From Ryuthela nishihirai (Eukaryota; Arthropoda; Arachnida; Araneae; Heptathelidae), in NCBI GenBank assembly GCA_038380435.1, contig JAWZYU010000019.1, forward strand, positions 16,951,801-17,015,800: a stretch of DNA of 64,000 nt, in the 5' to 3' direction. The translations under genes and the position numbers were made by a program. A model generated the notes under the pieces. That model was not told the origin of the DNA, searched no databases, and was given only the letters and a program-made list of their open reading frames with translations. Below are positions 55,445 to 64,000 of this stretch, piece after piece. Every line of letters starts with the position of its first letter. The stretch's first letter is position 1.

Positions 55445-55775
55445 AATATAATTCGTCGGAGTGAAATGAACCTATTCAAACCAAACCTCCAACATGATTC
55501 TACGATCAAGATTCGGTGGAGTGAAATACAACTATTTCTCCATCATGTTTCGGTGGAGTGAAATACAACTATTTCTCCATCATGTTTCGGTGGAGTGAAA
55601 TACAACTATTTCTCCATCATGTTTCGGTGGAGTGAAATACAACTATTTCTCCATTATGTTTCGGTGGAGTGAAATGCAACTGTTCGCCAAACCTTCAGCA
55701 CAATTCGGTGGAGTGAAATGTAACCATTCGAACCAAACCTCCAGCATGATTCGGCGGAGTGAAATGCAACTATTT
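55445..55775 (+). repeat. 37-44-bp minisatellite
   Basis: Four perfect or near-perfect 37-bp units starting at 55514, 55551, 55588 and 55625 (CGGTGGAGTGAAATACAACT, ATTTCTCCATCATGTTT) are flanked by longer diverged units of 44-46 bp containing AACCAAACCTCCAGCATGATT (55450-55513 and 55662-55775). The short unit seems to have arisen by deletion within the longer one and then expanded. Confidence 0.93.
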
Positions 55776-55779
55776 TTTC

Positions 55780-56228
55780 TTTCAAATCAAAGTGAGGGGA
55801 AAAAAAGACAAAACTAATTCAACAAAATTGAACTTCTGTAATAAAGACGTCATTAGGAAAATAGGAAGGACTACATTCAGTAAACTGCTAACGAATAAAC
55901 GATGTTTTTATATTTAAAACAATGTTTGATCAAATTTCTTTTAATACAATGCATAACCATCTCTTTAGCAAATTTTTATTCAGTAGTTCAATGCCCTTTT
56001 CCTTTTTATCAAATTTTGTTTCTATCATAATTATTTAACCCTTTGTTAATATCTTTTACGAAACAGAGGCATAACGTAGCTAGTTTTATTTTGCAGGAAC
56101 CATTTAAAAGGGGTTTTATTGTCAAAATATCCATTTCAGAGAAGTAACACTTTCGATGCGATAAACAGTTTGCAGACATTTTTTATAGCAATGACAGTTA
56201 AGGAAACAATTTGTGAAAACTCTTCTTT
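55780..56228. other. AT-rich, possible 3' UTR
   Basis: AT-rich sequence just downstream (minus strand) of the candidate terminal exon. No feature beyond possible AATAAA-like polyadenylation motifs. Confidence 0.35.
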
Positions 56229-56483
56229 TCAGAGAGGATTGGAATCATCTTCCTCATCCTCTTCATCTTCCTTTTTATGATCTAAATGAACGTAATATTC
56301 TTCCTCAGCAGTGACGGTGACGTTGATCCCTTGCACTTGCATCATGTATGGTACAAAAGGTCCATTTGATTGTGCTCCCGAAGCGATTTCTTCCTGTTCA
56401 GCGACAGAGGGAAGTTCCAGTGGTTTCGTGATATCTTCTTCGGTAGAGTCTGGTTCATTCCTTTTCCTCCGGGACATCTTCAC
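56229..56483 (-). CDS. Candidate terminal exon of an unidentified host gene
   Basis: On the minus strand a splice-acceptor-like ATATTTCCGTAG (complement at 56484-56495) precedes an open frame of 84 codons and a TGA at 56229-56231. It begins VKMSRRKRNEPDSTEEDITK, continues with a moderately hydrophobic PFVPYMMQVQGINVTVTAEE segment and ends in an acidic tail (KEDEEDEEDDSNPL). The initial basic KMSRRKR could follow a membrane segment, and the composition is unlike any element in the window. The phase at the acceptor is 0, matching the possible exon at 60493-60552. I do not recognise the family; any membrane role is inference. An internal ATG (third codon) could alternatively start a short protein. 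Confidence 0.45.
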   Translation of the reverse strand: MKMSRRKRNEPDSTEEDITKPLELPSVAEQEEIASGAQSNGPFVPYMMQVQGINVTVTAEEEYYVHLDHKKEDEEDEEDDSNPL

Positions 56484-56729
56484 CTACGGAAATATATTTG
56501 CTGAATTAAATTACAAATAATATATGAATAACACATATTGTATCCTAAATATAGATATATTAAAAACAAAATATTGATTTTAAAATATTGAAATAGCATC
56601 ATTTAATATTCTTTTAATAAAGAATAAGGATAATACCTTATTAGATTTATAGTAATTCAGAAACTTGAAATATTTCGATGAAAATATGTCTGACTCCGCT
56701 GTTGCATGATTATAGCCTCACTTAATTTG

Positions 56730-56965
56730 TGGAGATTTTTCCCGCTAACTCCTATTTTGCCTTCTGTAAGAAAGGGAGAACAGATGGGCTTGGCAAGCTC
56801 GCTATCCGTGGTCTAATGTGAAGGAGAGCTCAAATTATTTGCAGGTAAAAGAAAATCTTAGGTGGTCTTGATGGAGTGTTCTGTCTCTCTCTTAACAGCC
56901 TTCCTATCTCTATGAGAATTATTTCTGCTCTTTCACCATACCGCACAGTATGATAATTAAGCATG
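56730..56965 (+). mobile_element. SINE-A-like, strongly diverged
   Basis: Weak but ordered matches to the SINE-A body: GGAGATTTTTCCCGCTAACT, GAACAGATGGGCTTGG, GTGGTCTTGATGGAGTGTTC, TCTCTCTTAACAG. The head is absent. Old copy or a subfamily. Confidence 0.45.
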
Positions 56966-57216
56966 CGACTTCTTCTGTTCTGACCTACTCATAAGCAATT
57001 CTTTATGATATCGTCATATACTTGTGAAGCTTGACCAATCCTCTCTGTTAGCAACCCAAGCACTGGACATGTAGTTTTTCTGATTTTCACTTGCGTTGAA
57101 TCGATTCGTGCATCATGTAAAGTAGGATAATCACAAAGAGAAGAAAACATTTGTACAGGCCCATTATAAAAGAATACCCATATTTTATTATATAATTAAA
57201 TAACTATAGTAATCGT

Positions 57217-57475
57217 GTGTACAAAATGCCAAGAAACTCTCAAAGTTTCGTTTTTTGTCCAACAGACTTCAGTGTGGGTGCTAATACTCGTCTCAGCGTG
57301 TCTGGTGTAACATTTGCAACAGCTGCAGTAATTCTTTCCATTAAATGCTGTAAATTACAAATTTTTATCGGAAAAAATGTTGCTTTGAATGTATCCCCAA
57401 AACATAAGTCTAATGGTGGGAAATCGGGATATCACGGGAGCCACAAAATCGGTCCACCTCTGCCAATGCAGTGAT
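57217..57475 (-). pseudogene. Mariner-type transposase C-terminal fragment
   Basis: Read on the minus strand from 57475: RGGPILWLP, one stop, YPDFPPLDLCFGDTFKATFF, then MERITAAVANVTPDTLRRVL (about 57325-57266). The 'WLP.(S/Y)PD..PLD' block and the following helix-rich stretch are typical of the C-terminal catalytic part of a widespread arthropod DDE transposase of the Tc1/mariner (IS630) group. The rest is missing. The plus-strand 85-codon frame here is a shadow. A further minus-strand open stretch follows at about 57190-57000 without recognisable homology. Confidence 0.65.
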
Positions 57476-57804
57476 TTGAAAATTTGGCATTTTAAGATAT
57501 TATATATCATATACTCTGTGATAATAACTCCATTCAGTCATAACAAGAAACCTTTAAGAATTTCAGTATCCTCTGGACATCCAATTAGTTCTGTTACTTA
57601 ATTATTTAAATGCAACGTTTTGAAATATGGGAGCAATTTTATAATGACTAATGACCGTGTAAGTAATGAATACCACGAAGAGAATGTCTGAACGCAGCTT
57701 AAAATTGTTATCATCGCATAATAATTACCGAATATAGGATATCTCATTATGAAAAAGACTAGTATACATGTGATTGCGAGAATTCCTCGTCCTCGTGGAA
57801 CAGG

Positions 57805-58195
57805 GGTTTGCTCAGTCGGTTGTGCTCCATCCAGGATCGTAATCCACAATTACCAGGTTCGAGTCCAACTGCGCCTGGGTTCAGATTTACCTTCCCTAAC
57901 CTTTACCCTGCCTCTGTCAGAAAGGAGGCACTAATAGGCTGTAAAGCTGTAAAGGCCACCGTCCATCGAAATGGGACATTAAGTCGTGACTCAATGTGTA
58001 GGATAGCCATATCTAGTGCATTTTAAAGAATAGCCTGGATGGCCTTGATGGAAGGCTGCCAATTGTCTCCTATCAGCTGTCTAAGAGTTCCTTTTCCTCT
58101 AGCCCACTCTGAGCTATCGAGGTCCGTGTAACCCAGTCATTTTGCCAATCATATGCAAAAATGCGCACCTCAGATGTCAAAGAACCCAACCACGA
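57805..58195 (+). mobile_element. SINE-A copy 8, diverged full length
   Basis: The head (GGTTTGCTCAGTCGGTTGTG, CCAGGTTCGAGTCCAA), the body (GGGACATTAAGTCGTGACTC, GATGGCCTTGATGGAAGGCT) and the tail (CACCTCAGATGTCAAAGAACC) are all present. Several small insertions occur near 57940. Older than copies 1 and 3. Confidence 0.85.
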
Positions 58196-60062
58196 CTCCG
58201 TTTACATTCCTTAATGACTCCCCGTGTTCAATCACATGCACAAAATTGAATTTCTCACACATTTTTCCGAAATCTGACTGAGATTAGACTTAACTGAGAA
58301 GACTGGTTAGAGAATTAGTTACGGTTCCAAGGAGGCAATTTTTTTGTCAGCTATAACTGAAAAGTAGTCAGCAAACTTGATTAATTTATTAATTGTACAT
58401 ATCCTTGTATGAAAAGCCCTCCACAAGGTGGAAGTAGCTTTTCGTATTCTTCTCTATCCTATAAGTAGCAAATCGAAAAAAAAAAAAACAAGCATCAGAA
58501 ATCCCAAAAAGGCGAAATTTTCTGACAATGTAAATTAATCATGAGAGTTTCAAGGGCCGGACGAAATCCTACTTTTTTTTTCTCTAATTTCGTACCTGTT
58601 CATCAGCTTGATTAGAAACTCCTCTGCGCAATTCGAAAAACTGAATTGAAAAAGAAGTTTTCTAACTAACCCACGTGCGAGTCTTTCAACTCTTGTGGTG
58701 CTGTGTATTTCCAAAAATATCTTGTAAATAATTATATTGTATCATATATATTATGAATGGAAATAAAGACCACAATAGTAATAGTATAGTAGCAGTTTTT
58801 CATTCCACTTTTGTGTCAGGTAACAGATATTTGGATCTCCTTTGAGCCCTTGCGGTGCCCGTGACGTGGACATTCCCATCCTACGCACAAAGGTTCCTTT
58901 CACAGGTAAAACAACTCAACTTTGCATGAGATTCTAAAAAGCAATATTTTACGGATTCTTTGAAGCAACAGAGAGTAATTAATTTTCTAGCCCTCAAAAA
59001 AAGGTAAATCTTTGCAATATGCAAGAATTTATGTTGTTGACATAAATATTGTGCTCTGAACCTGAAATAAGTACAGTTTCTTTTACCCATTGGCACTTAA
59101 CTTTTATCCCTCTCTAAACAAGTATACTTCTCTGGAATGCAGATAAACACTGAAACTGGAAAATCAGTCGCGAAAAGTTATAAAATAGACAAATATTGCT
59201 ACCCCACAATGATAAACTGAATTGAGAAAGCAAGCTGAATCTTTCCTCAGTTGAGCTTTGGAGAGAAGCCAGTGAATGCGAATAGTTCTAGACATTTTGT
59301 GAGATTTAGAATGACCTCAATGACCTCAACGAAGATATAATTCGTTCGCTATTGACGTTTATGCTAAAGTGATGACTTAAACTGAATCAAAACACTTATT
59401 CCGAAATAAGTTTTGTTACAAAATTGGCCTAAATAGATCCACATTTTGAATAAAACAAAATGTAAACATTATCCCATAACTATTTTTTTTATTTGCAACA
59501 TATAGGATGGAAAAGTGTCCTAGAAACTAATACTACTTTGTACAAGCCTTCTCATACAAAGATATGCTTCACTAAGGTCGAAGTCACTACTGACAACTAC
59601 TACCTTTCAGTTATAAAGCTAGCAGCACACAAAATCAAGAGACTCGAACCCGGACACCGGCAGTTGCAATGTCATTACGGACCAATGCGATACGTTGCAA
59701 CTGTCGGGATGGAGCATCTGAGGAATTGGGATGAAACATTTCATCAATATTGTCTGCCCAGTGGCGTTCCAAGGAAAAAATTCGTCGGTTATTATCGTTT
59801 TGAGCGGAACTGAAAAGAATTCTTTAAAATGGTAAAGTGCAATTTAGCTTCTCTTTATTTCTATTCATTAATCAAATCTTAGAGATGTAGAATCCCTCCT
59901 CAAATCTCCTATCAGCTGTGGAAGTTTTCTGCTGTTGTTTGGGCTTCTCTCTGCTGTAAGTTACCACTAACTGAACAGCTGCGAATTCCATCAAATGATA
60001 ATATTTAATACAAGTTAATGCTAAAATCATTTTACCTTATCACCCATTATAGAGAAGTCGTA
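58196..60062. other. Intergenic with SINE scraps
   Basis: 58833-58922 is a SINE-A tail (GAGCCCTTGCGGTGCCCGTG, TTCACAGGTAAAACAACTC). 59640-59735 is a tRNA-like stretch on the minus strand (GTAATGACATTGCAACTGCC, GGGTTCGAGTCTC) related to 1093-1190. The 106-codon plus frame at 59493-59813 spans this SINE-like stretch. Otherwise AT-rich with nothing supported. Confidence 0.5.
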
Positions 60063-60343
60063 TAGTCGCTCAAAAAAGTATCCGAACACTATGGTTGATT
60101 ACAGAATTCAGAAAAAATATCCGAACACTATGGTTGATTACAGAATTCAGAAAAAATATCCGAACACTATGGTTGATTACAGAATTCAGAAAAATATCTG
60201 GCAACGATTTTTTTAGCAATTAGTGATTCGTGTCACGTGACACGAAGGTTGCCAGATCACTAATTTCTAAAAAATCGTTGCCAGATATTTTTTTCTGAAT
60301 TCTGTAATCAACCATAGTGTTCGGATATTTTTTTGAGCGACTG
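60063..60343. mobile_element. Palindromic MITE with expanded left arm
   Basis: Same family as the MITE in pol: ends TAGTCGCTCAAAAAAGTATC and (reversed) CAGTCGCTCAAAAAAATATC, with TA at 60061-60062 and 60344-60345. Centre GTGTCACGTGACAC. The left arm contains three tandem copies of a 46-bp unit (TATCCGAACACTATGGTTGA, TTACAGAATTCAGAAAAA), while the right arm has one, so the palindrome is asymmetric at 281 bp. A short left-arm deletion near 60226 removes part of the arm next to the centre. Confidence 0.93.
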
Positions 60344-60492
60344 TACTCTAAGAGTTGTGATTTATCTCTGATTTCCTGATGAAGAATGATGTCCGTGTTA
60401 CATGATAAACACTTTTGATGATAATAATGAAACAAAAGTGTGTAAGAGTGAAGAAATAAAGAAAGGCAACATTTCGGATCATATCTACTTAC

Positions 60493-60552
60493 GGCGCAGT
60501 TCCCCACAATGCAGTTTGCTTGAGTGAATGACACGTTGCTTGGGATGGCAGT
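60493..60552 (-). CDS. Candidate 60-nt internal exon
   Basis: On the minus strand a strong acceptor (CGATCTCTTTTCTTGCAG) precedes 60 bases and a good donor (GTAAGTAGA). Read in phase 0 they encode TAIPSNVSFTQANCIVGNCA. The length is a multiple of three, both splice sites are close to consensus, and the peptide has an NVS glycosylation sequon and two Cys, as in an extracellular segment. The phase fits the candidate terminal exon at 56229-56483, about 4 kb downstream on the same strand. The MITE at 60063-60343 would lie in the intron. No family recognised; other frames of the 60-mer are also open, so this is only a candidate. Confidence 0.4.
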
Positions 60553-60559
60553 CTGCAAG

Positions 60560-61015
60560 AAAAGAGATCGAAAGCATCAGTAGGAAACAAAAATTATCCG
60601 TTTTAATGCTGTGTGATAGAGAATGGTAATTATATCATATCACAGAAAGAGATCTCACTAACTCTCTCCCTGATTAAGAGTTCTTGCTGCAGAATGATTT
60701 TACAAAATGGTGATTTTCAAGAAAAAAACCCTTTACTAAATTCTTCAAAAAAAGATGCTTTTCACCAAATTTATTGCAGTCACAAACATTATTGAAGAGG
60801 TCATTGGGTCAGAAATTTCAAGCCCCCTAAAATAAAGTGTAACTTTTTTTGATCTTGCACTCTGGAAAGTCTCGTGTTGCATTTATCTCTCAGAGAGTCT
60901 TTCGTGCAAAATATTAGTAGGAAATTTAATCAGGGGTACTTAGGAGACAATGCCCCACTACTTTGAGTATTTTAATAACCGAAATGCAATCAATATAAAA
61001 AAATGAATTAATACT
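60560..61015. other. AT-rich intergenic
   Basis: AT-rich without a supported feature; possible intron of the minus-strand candidate gene. Confidence 0.4.
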
Positions 61016-61235
61016 CTGACCTCTGTGGCAAGCAGCCGCTTGAGGGATTATTTTTTTTATTTTTTATTTTTTTTTATTCAAGCAGCTGTTTGCCACAGAA
61101 GTCCAACTGGAGCTTGTCTGTTTATACACCATGGAGATGGTCTGTGAGGATGTCGGAACCTCAGAGGAAAAACAACACAGACATCCATTCTTTATCCGAG
61201 GTTCGCATCCAGGTCACTTTGATCAGTAGTAAACA
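61016..61235 (-). mobile_element. SINE-B copy 3 with inverted tail scrap
   Basis: GCAGCTGTTTGCCACAGAAG, GGAGCTTGTCTG, GGAACCTCAGAGGAAAAACA and CCATTCTTTATCCGAGGTTC follow the family order; the tRNA head at the high end is decayed. At 61019-61040 a short inverted copy of the tail (CTGTGGCAAGCAGCCGCTTG) faces the main copy across a T-rich tract, giving a small palindrome. Confidence 0.7.
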
Positions 61236-61935
61236 TATATATATTTATAAAATATATGTTTATTACTTATATACTTATAATATATTTATAATATATTTGT
61301 GAGGGATACTCGGTCTTCTAAACAAATTTACAAATGAAAACTACAGTACAGAAACATTTTTCTGTTTTTTTTTTCGGCAGGAAAACTCTATTATTATTTT
61401 CTAAAAGATTTAGAGTCGACTGACAGTGTGACACTATATATCAAAAATATTAAGTTATGATTTTTGAGTCATTGTACGATAATATTGAAGCTCAGTTTAA
61501 AAACAAAATATTTTTATTTTTTGTGTTGTGTAAATGTAATACATATCTTTAACTTGTTTTCAAAATAACAAGCTAATGTTTTCACTTTGTCGTCTGCCAG
61601 CTGAATTTATTATTTTTTTCTGCTTTTAGAAATAAATTAATGGCTTTGGGTTGAAATAGATATTGATGAAATATTATGATATGCATTTTTCCGAATCTCC
61701 CAACAGCTTCAACAGCGCCTTCTAACGGTGGAAAATGGTTTAAAACTGCCAAATATTTAAACGAATATTACAAACGATTCATTTAATGTAGGAAATTTGG
61801 AATTTGGTGGAAGAGTTTGATGGGCAAGCGGTTCATATATTCGCAGCACTTATTAGCCCCCTTGCACAAAGTGTATGTGCGTGAGGGTGCCTTTTTCTTA
61901 AGACAAACGAAAAATTATCTTTATGTTTTATAGGT
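61236..61935. other. AT-rich intergenic
   Basis: TA-microsatellite-like start (61225-61300), then AT-rich; nothing supported. Confidence 0.55.
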
Positions 61936-62004
61936 ACAGTCGCTCAAAAACATCCGAAGTTTCTATTATATATTCTGAGTGTTCTGATATTTTTTGAGCG
62001 ACTG
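61936..62004. mobile_element. Minimal 69-bp MITE of the same family
   Basis: CAGTCGCTCAAAAACATCCG at the left and (reversed) CAGTCGCTCAAAAAATATCA at the right, flanked by TA (61934-61935 and 62005-62006). The conserved long arms and the CACGTG centre are gone. This is the shortest of three copies in the window and shows that the terminal ~20 bases are enough to define the family. Confidence 0.88.
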
Positions 62005-62294
62005 TACTAATGAAATATTACTATTTGAATTTTGCCAACTCCTCCTTCTGTTCTATTTTCACTGTTAAGAGGCATTAAAGGCGAACAATAAAAAAACTTC
62101 ATTCTCCTTGAAAACATCATCCCACATTTGCTGGAGGCGATACATTGCTCTTCTAATTTTTATTAATTTTTCCATAAACGAGTATCTATTCTGATGAAGG
62201 ATATTATTTCCTTTAAGATTATAATTGCCTATCTTTGTTATAACTTCTCAATCAATGTATTTGTTCTGAAGAAATAAACATTACTGCAAATGTA

Positions 62295-63518
62295 TCAGGT
62301 AACGAAACAAGTTCGTGCGGTGTTTCAATGTTATCATTTCAGCGAAAAGTACGTAAGCACAATTGCAAGTGGTGCGCATGTTGTCGATGCACAGTCGAAA
62401 GCACGTGACACGCTGAGTCAGTTGATGTGTAGCAAGCGTGAAAAGCGGTTCGGTGAAATTGGGAAGGGTGACGAAAACATGTCTGCGTCGAATGCACTTA
62501 TTCGAACGTGCTTACTTGATGCGCCTTAAACTGGGAACTAAAGCGGTGCAAATAGCATGCAAGACACGTACGGCATTTGGAGAGAACACAGTGAGCGAAC
62601 GGACATCGCAAAAGTGGTTCAGAAAATTTGCTCCCCGCGAGGGAAGATCGACCGTCATTGATGACAATGAACTGAAAGCCAACATCAAGTTGGATTCATG
62701 TGAAATGGCCAAGAGCTGCCAGAAAGGTTCCATATAGAGATGAAACCATTATGAGTAAATAGATTCCACATGAACCGACTGCCGACAACAAACTTCAGCA
62801 GCTTACGATCTGTCTCACTGTCTTCACGCCACAAGAATGAGCCATTTTTGGACAGGTTGTTGACGTTCGATGAAAAATAGATTGTCTATAGGTACAGCAA
62901 TTCGTATCATTGGGTATCGTCCAGTTAACCAGTACAGTACACACCAAAACCCAGGTTGTAGGGTTTTCCAACCAGGATCCACCAATAGAAAATTTTGTTG
63001 TGTATCTGGTGGATTACAACTGGTATCGTCCATTATGAGCTTCTTGCCATTGGTCAAACAATCACTACGGGCTTCTACTCGGCACAGCTATAATGAGTTG
63101 CAGATGCATTGCTTCAGAAACACCCTGCATTTGTTCATCGCAAAGTGTTGTGGTCCTTCAGGACAATGCTCGACCTCACACAGTGCGGGTGACCCGAGAC
63201 AAACTCCACAGCCTTGGTTGAGAAATTCTACCCCACCCTCCTGATTCCGCAGACATCGCGCCATCCGAATACTATCTTTTCTTGGTGCTGGACAATCATA
63301 TGTGCAACTGACAATATCGAAACCGAGAAGCACTGGAAACGGAGTTGGCTGCTTTCTTCGCTTCTAAACATCGGGAGTTCTACCTGAGTGGCATTTGCAA
63401 ACTTCTGTCTTGTTGGGAAAAGGTTGTAGATTGTGCCCTGAATAAAATATCTTCATTCACTTTTTATGTTTCGTTACAATTTACTTTCAAAAACCGCATG
63501 AACCTTTTGGTTACCTGA
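62295..63518 (+). mobile_element. Mariner-like transposon
   Basis: Inverted ends TCAGGTAACGAAACAAGTTC at the left and, reversed, TCAGGTAACCAAAAGGTTCA at the right, followed inward by TGCGGT.TTT. TA duplications lie at 62293-62294 and 63519-63520. At 1224 bp it is within the mariner range (about 1.2-1.3 kb). Single-ORF transposase in plus orientation, broken. Confidence 0.93.
62480..63460 (+). pseudogene. Mariner transposase, broken
   Basis: The N-terminal HTH region (about 62485-62740) reads LKLGTKAVQIACKTRTAFGE then SERTSQKWFRKFAPREGRST, typical of mariner/SETMAR-type transposases. First catalytic motif LTFDEK (about 62857) is followed at once by a stop. The second motif VLQDNARPHT (about 63150-63180) is intact. 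The third is DIAPSEYYLF (about 63252-63281), with Glu where mariners have Asp. At least four frame changes or stops separate these blocks. Non-functional. Confidence 0.85.
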
Positions 63519-63520
63519 TA

Positions 63521-64000
63521 ATTTTCAACACCCTTTTAAAAGACCACTAAAACGGAGGAGAAAGAAAATATACTAGAAAGGGGCTTTAGATCGTTCCAGC
63601 TAAATTCAGTAGATCCACCTCAAACTAAGACTTAATTAATATTATATGTAACTTATTAAGAATATATATTATACATCCTTGCCTGAATTGAAAGATGAGA
63701 CCGCATTTTGTAGTTGCTAAAACTTTTTATAATTAGGCAAAAATCTGAAAGGAGAGCCAGCATCATTATTAACACACTAGGTCGACAGAAGCTTTAATTT
63801 TTACTCTGGAAATGGAAAAATTTTATAAAAAAAATTGCAAACTCAGATGAATCCTTATGTCATTGATCTTAAGGTTTTTAAAAGTATTAAAAGAGCATGA
63901 TAAAAATTGCCAATTTCAATAACTGTTAACAATCGTTTAAGAGAAAAAAAATCAAATGATGCCTACAATGAAGAGGATTCTCGGGTTACAGATATCATCA
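63521..64000. other. AT-rich window end
   Basis: AT-rich, no feature recognised. Confidence 0.6.

Noticed and set aside
57217..57474. Plus-strand 85-codon protein
   Set aside because: Antisense of a recognisable transposase fragment.
58590..58620. 28-nt minus-strand micro-exon between an acceptor-like GCGCAG and donor-like GTACGA
   Set aside because: Not a multiple of three, too short, and expected by chance in AT-rich sequence.
59493..59813. Plus-strand 106-codon frame, possibly a host exon after an acceptor-like ATATAG
   Set aside because: It spans a tRNA-like stretch with a B-box on the opposite strand related to 1093-1190, all three minus frames are also rather open, and no domain is recognised.
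1..64000. CRISPR arrays, bacterial operons, ribosomal RNA
   Set aside because: No spacer-repeat arrays; the tandem repeats have no unique spacers, and gene content is entirely eukaryotic mobile elements.

Overview
This is a eukaryotic, AT-rich, extremely transposon-dense window. I find no bacterial-style operons, no rRNA, no free-standing tRNA gene and no CRISPR. The mix suggests an arthropod nuclear genome, perhaps a chelicerate such as a spider: Tc1, mariner and hAT-type elements, an RTE-type LINE with a (GAT)n tail, Jockey-like LINEs and tRNA-derived SINEs. The taxon is inference only; the sequence names no species.

Layout. 0-12 kb: SINE-A copies, two with clear target-site duplications (TSDs), a Tc1 element (3222-5711) carrying a LINE piece, a 256-bp hAT-type MITE and two Jockey-like LINE fragments. 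12-16 kb: a decayed antisense RTE copy with a reduplicated 3' tail. 16-20 kb: a foldback, SINEs and a Tc1 element (18188-19419). 20-23.5 kb: an RTE element with an uninterrupted 1003-codon endonuclease/reverse-transcriptase frame, the only clearly intact long gene here. 24-32 kb: a ~150-bp tandem repeat, another Tc1 element, and a long decayed Jockey-like LINE split by a solo LTR (30548-31446) with a 4-bp TSD.

35.5-42.5 kb: a two-LTR Ty3/gypsy retrotransposon on the minus strand. Its pol order is protease-integrase-RT-RNase H, with integrase upstream of RT as in the Gmr1-like lineage. Its gag holds a stretch resembling the SCAN/capsid C-terminal fold. A 214-bp palindromic MITE sits inside pol. 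44 kb: a ~0.9-kb inverted repeat. 46-52 kb: a three-level nest, in which a SINE-A is split by a ~6-kb minisatellite element that is itself split by a two-ORF LINE. 53-64 kb: SINE-B pieces, a 37-bp minisatellite, more MITEs of the pol-inserted family, a decayed mariner, and two minus-strand segments (60493-60552 and 56229-56483) that look like spliced exons of an unidentified host gene.

Most genes here serve element mobility and nearly all are broken. The exception to judge is the exon pair. Long unlabelled stretches are AT-rich and show nothing I can support. Boundaries not tied to a TSD or terminal repeat are approximate.
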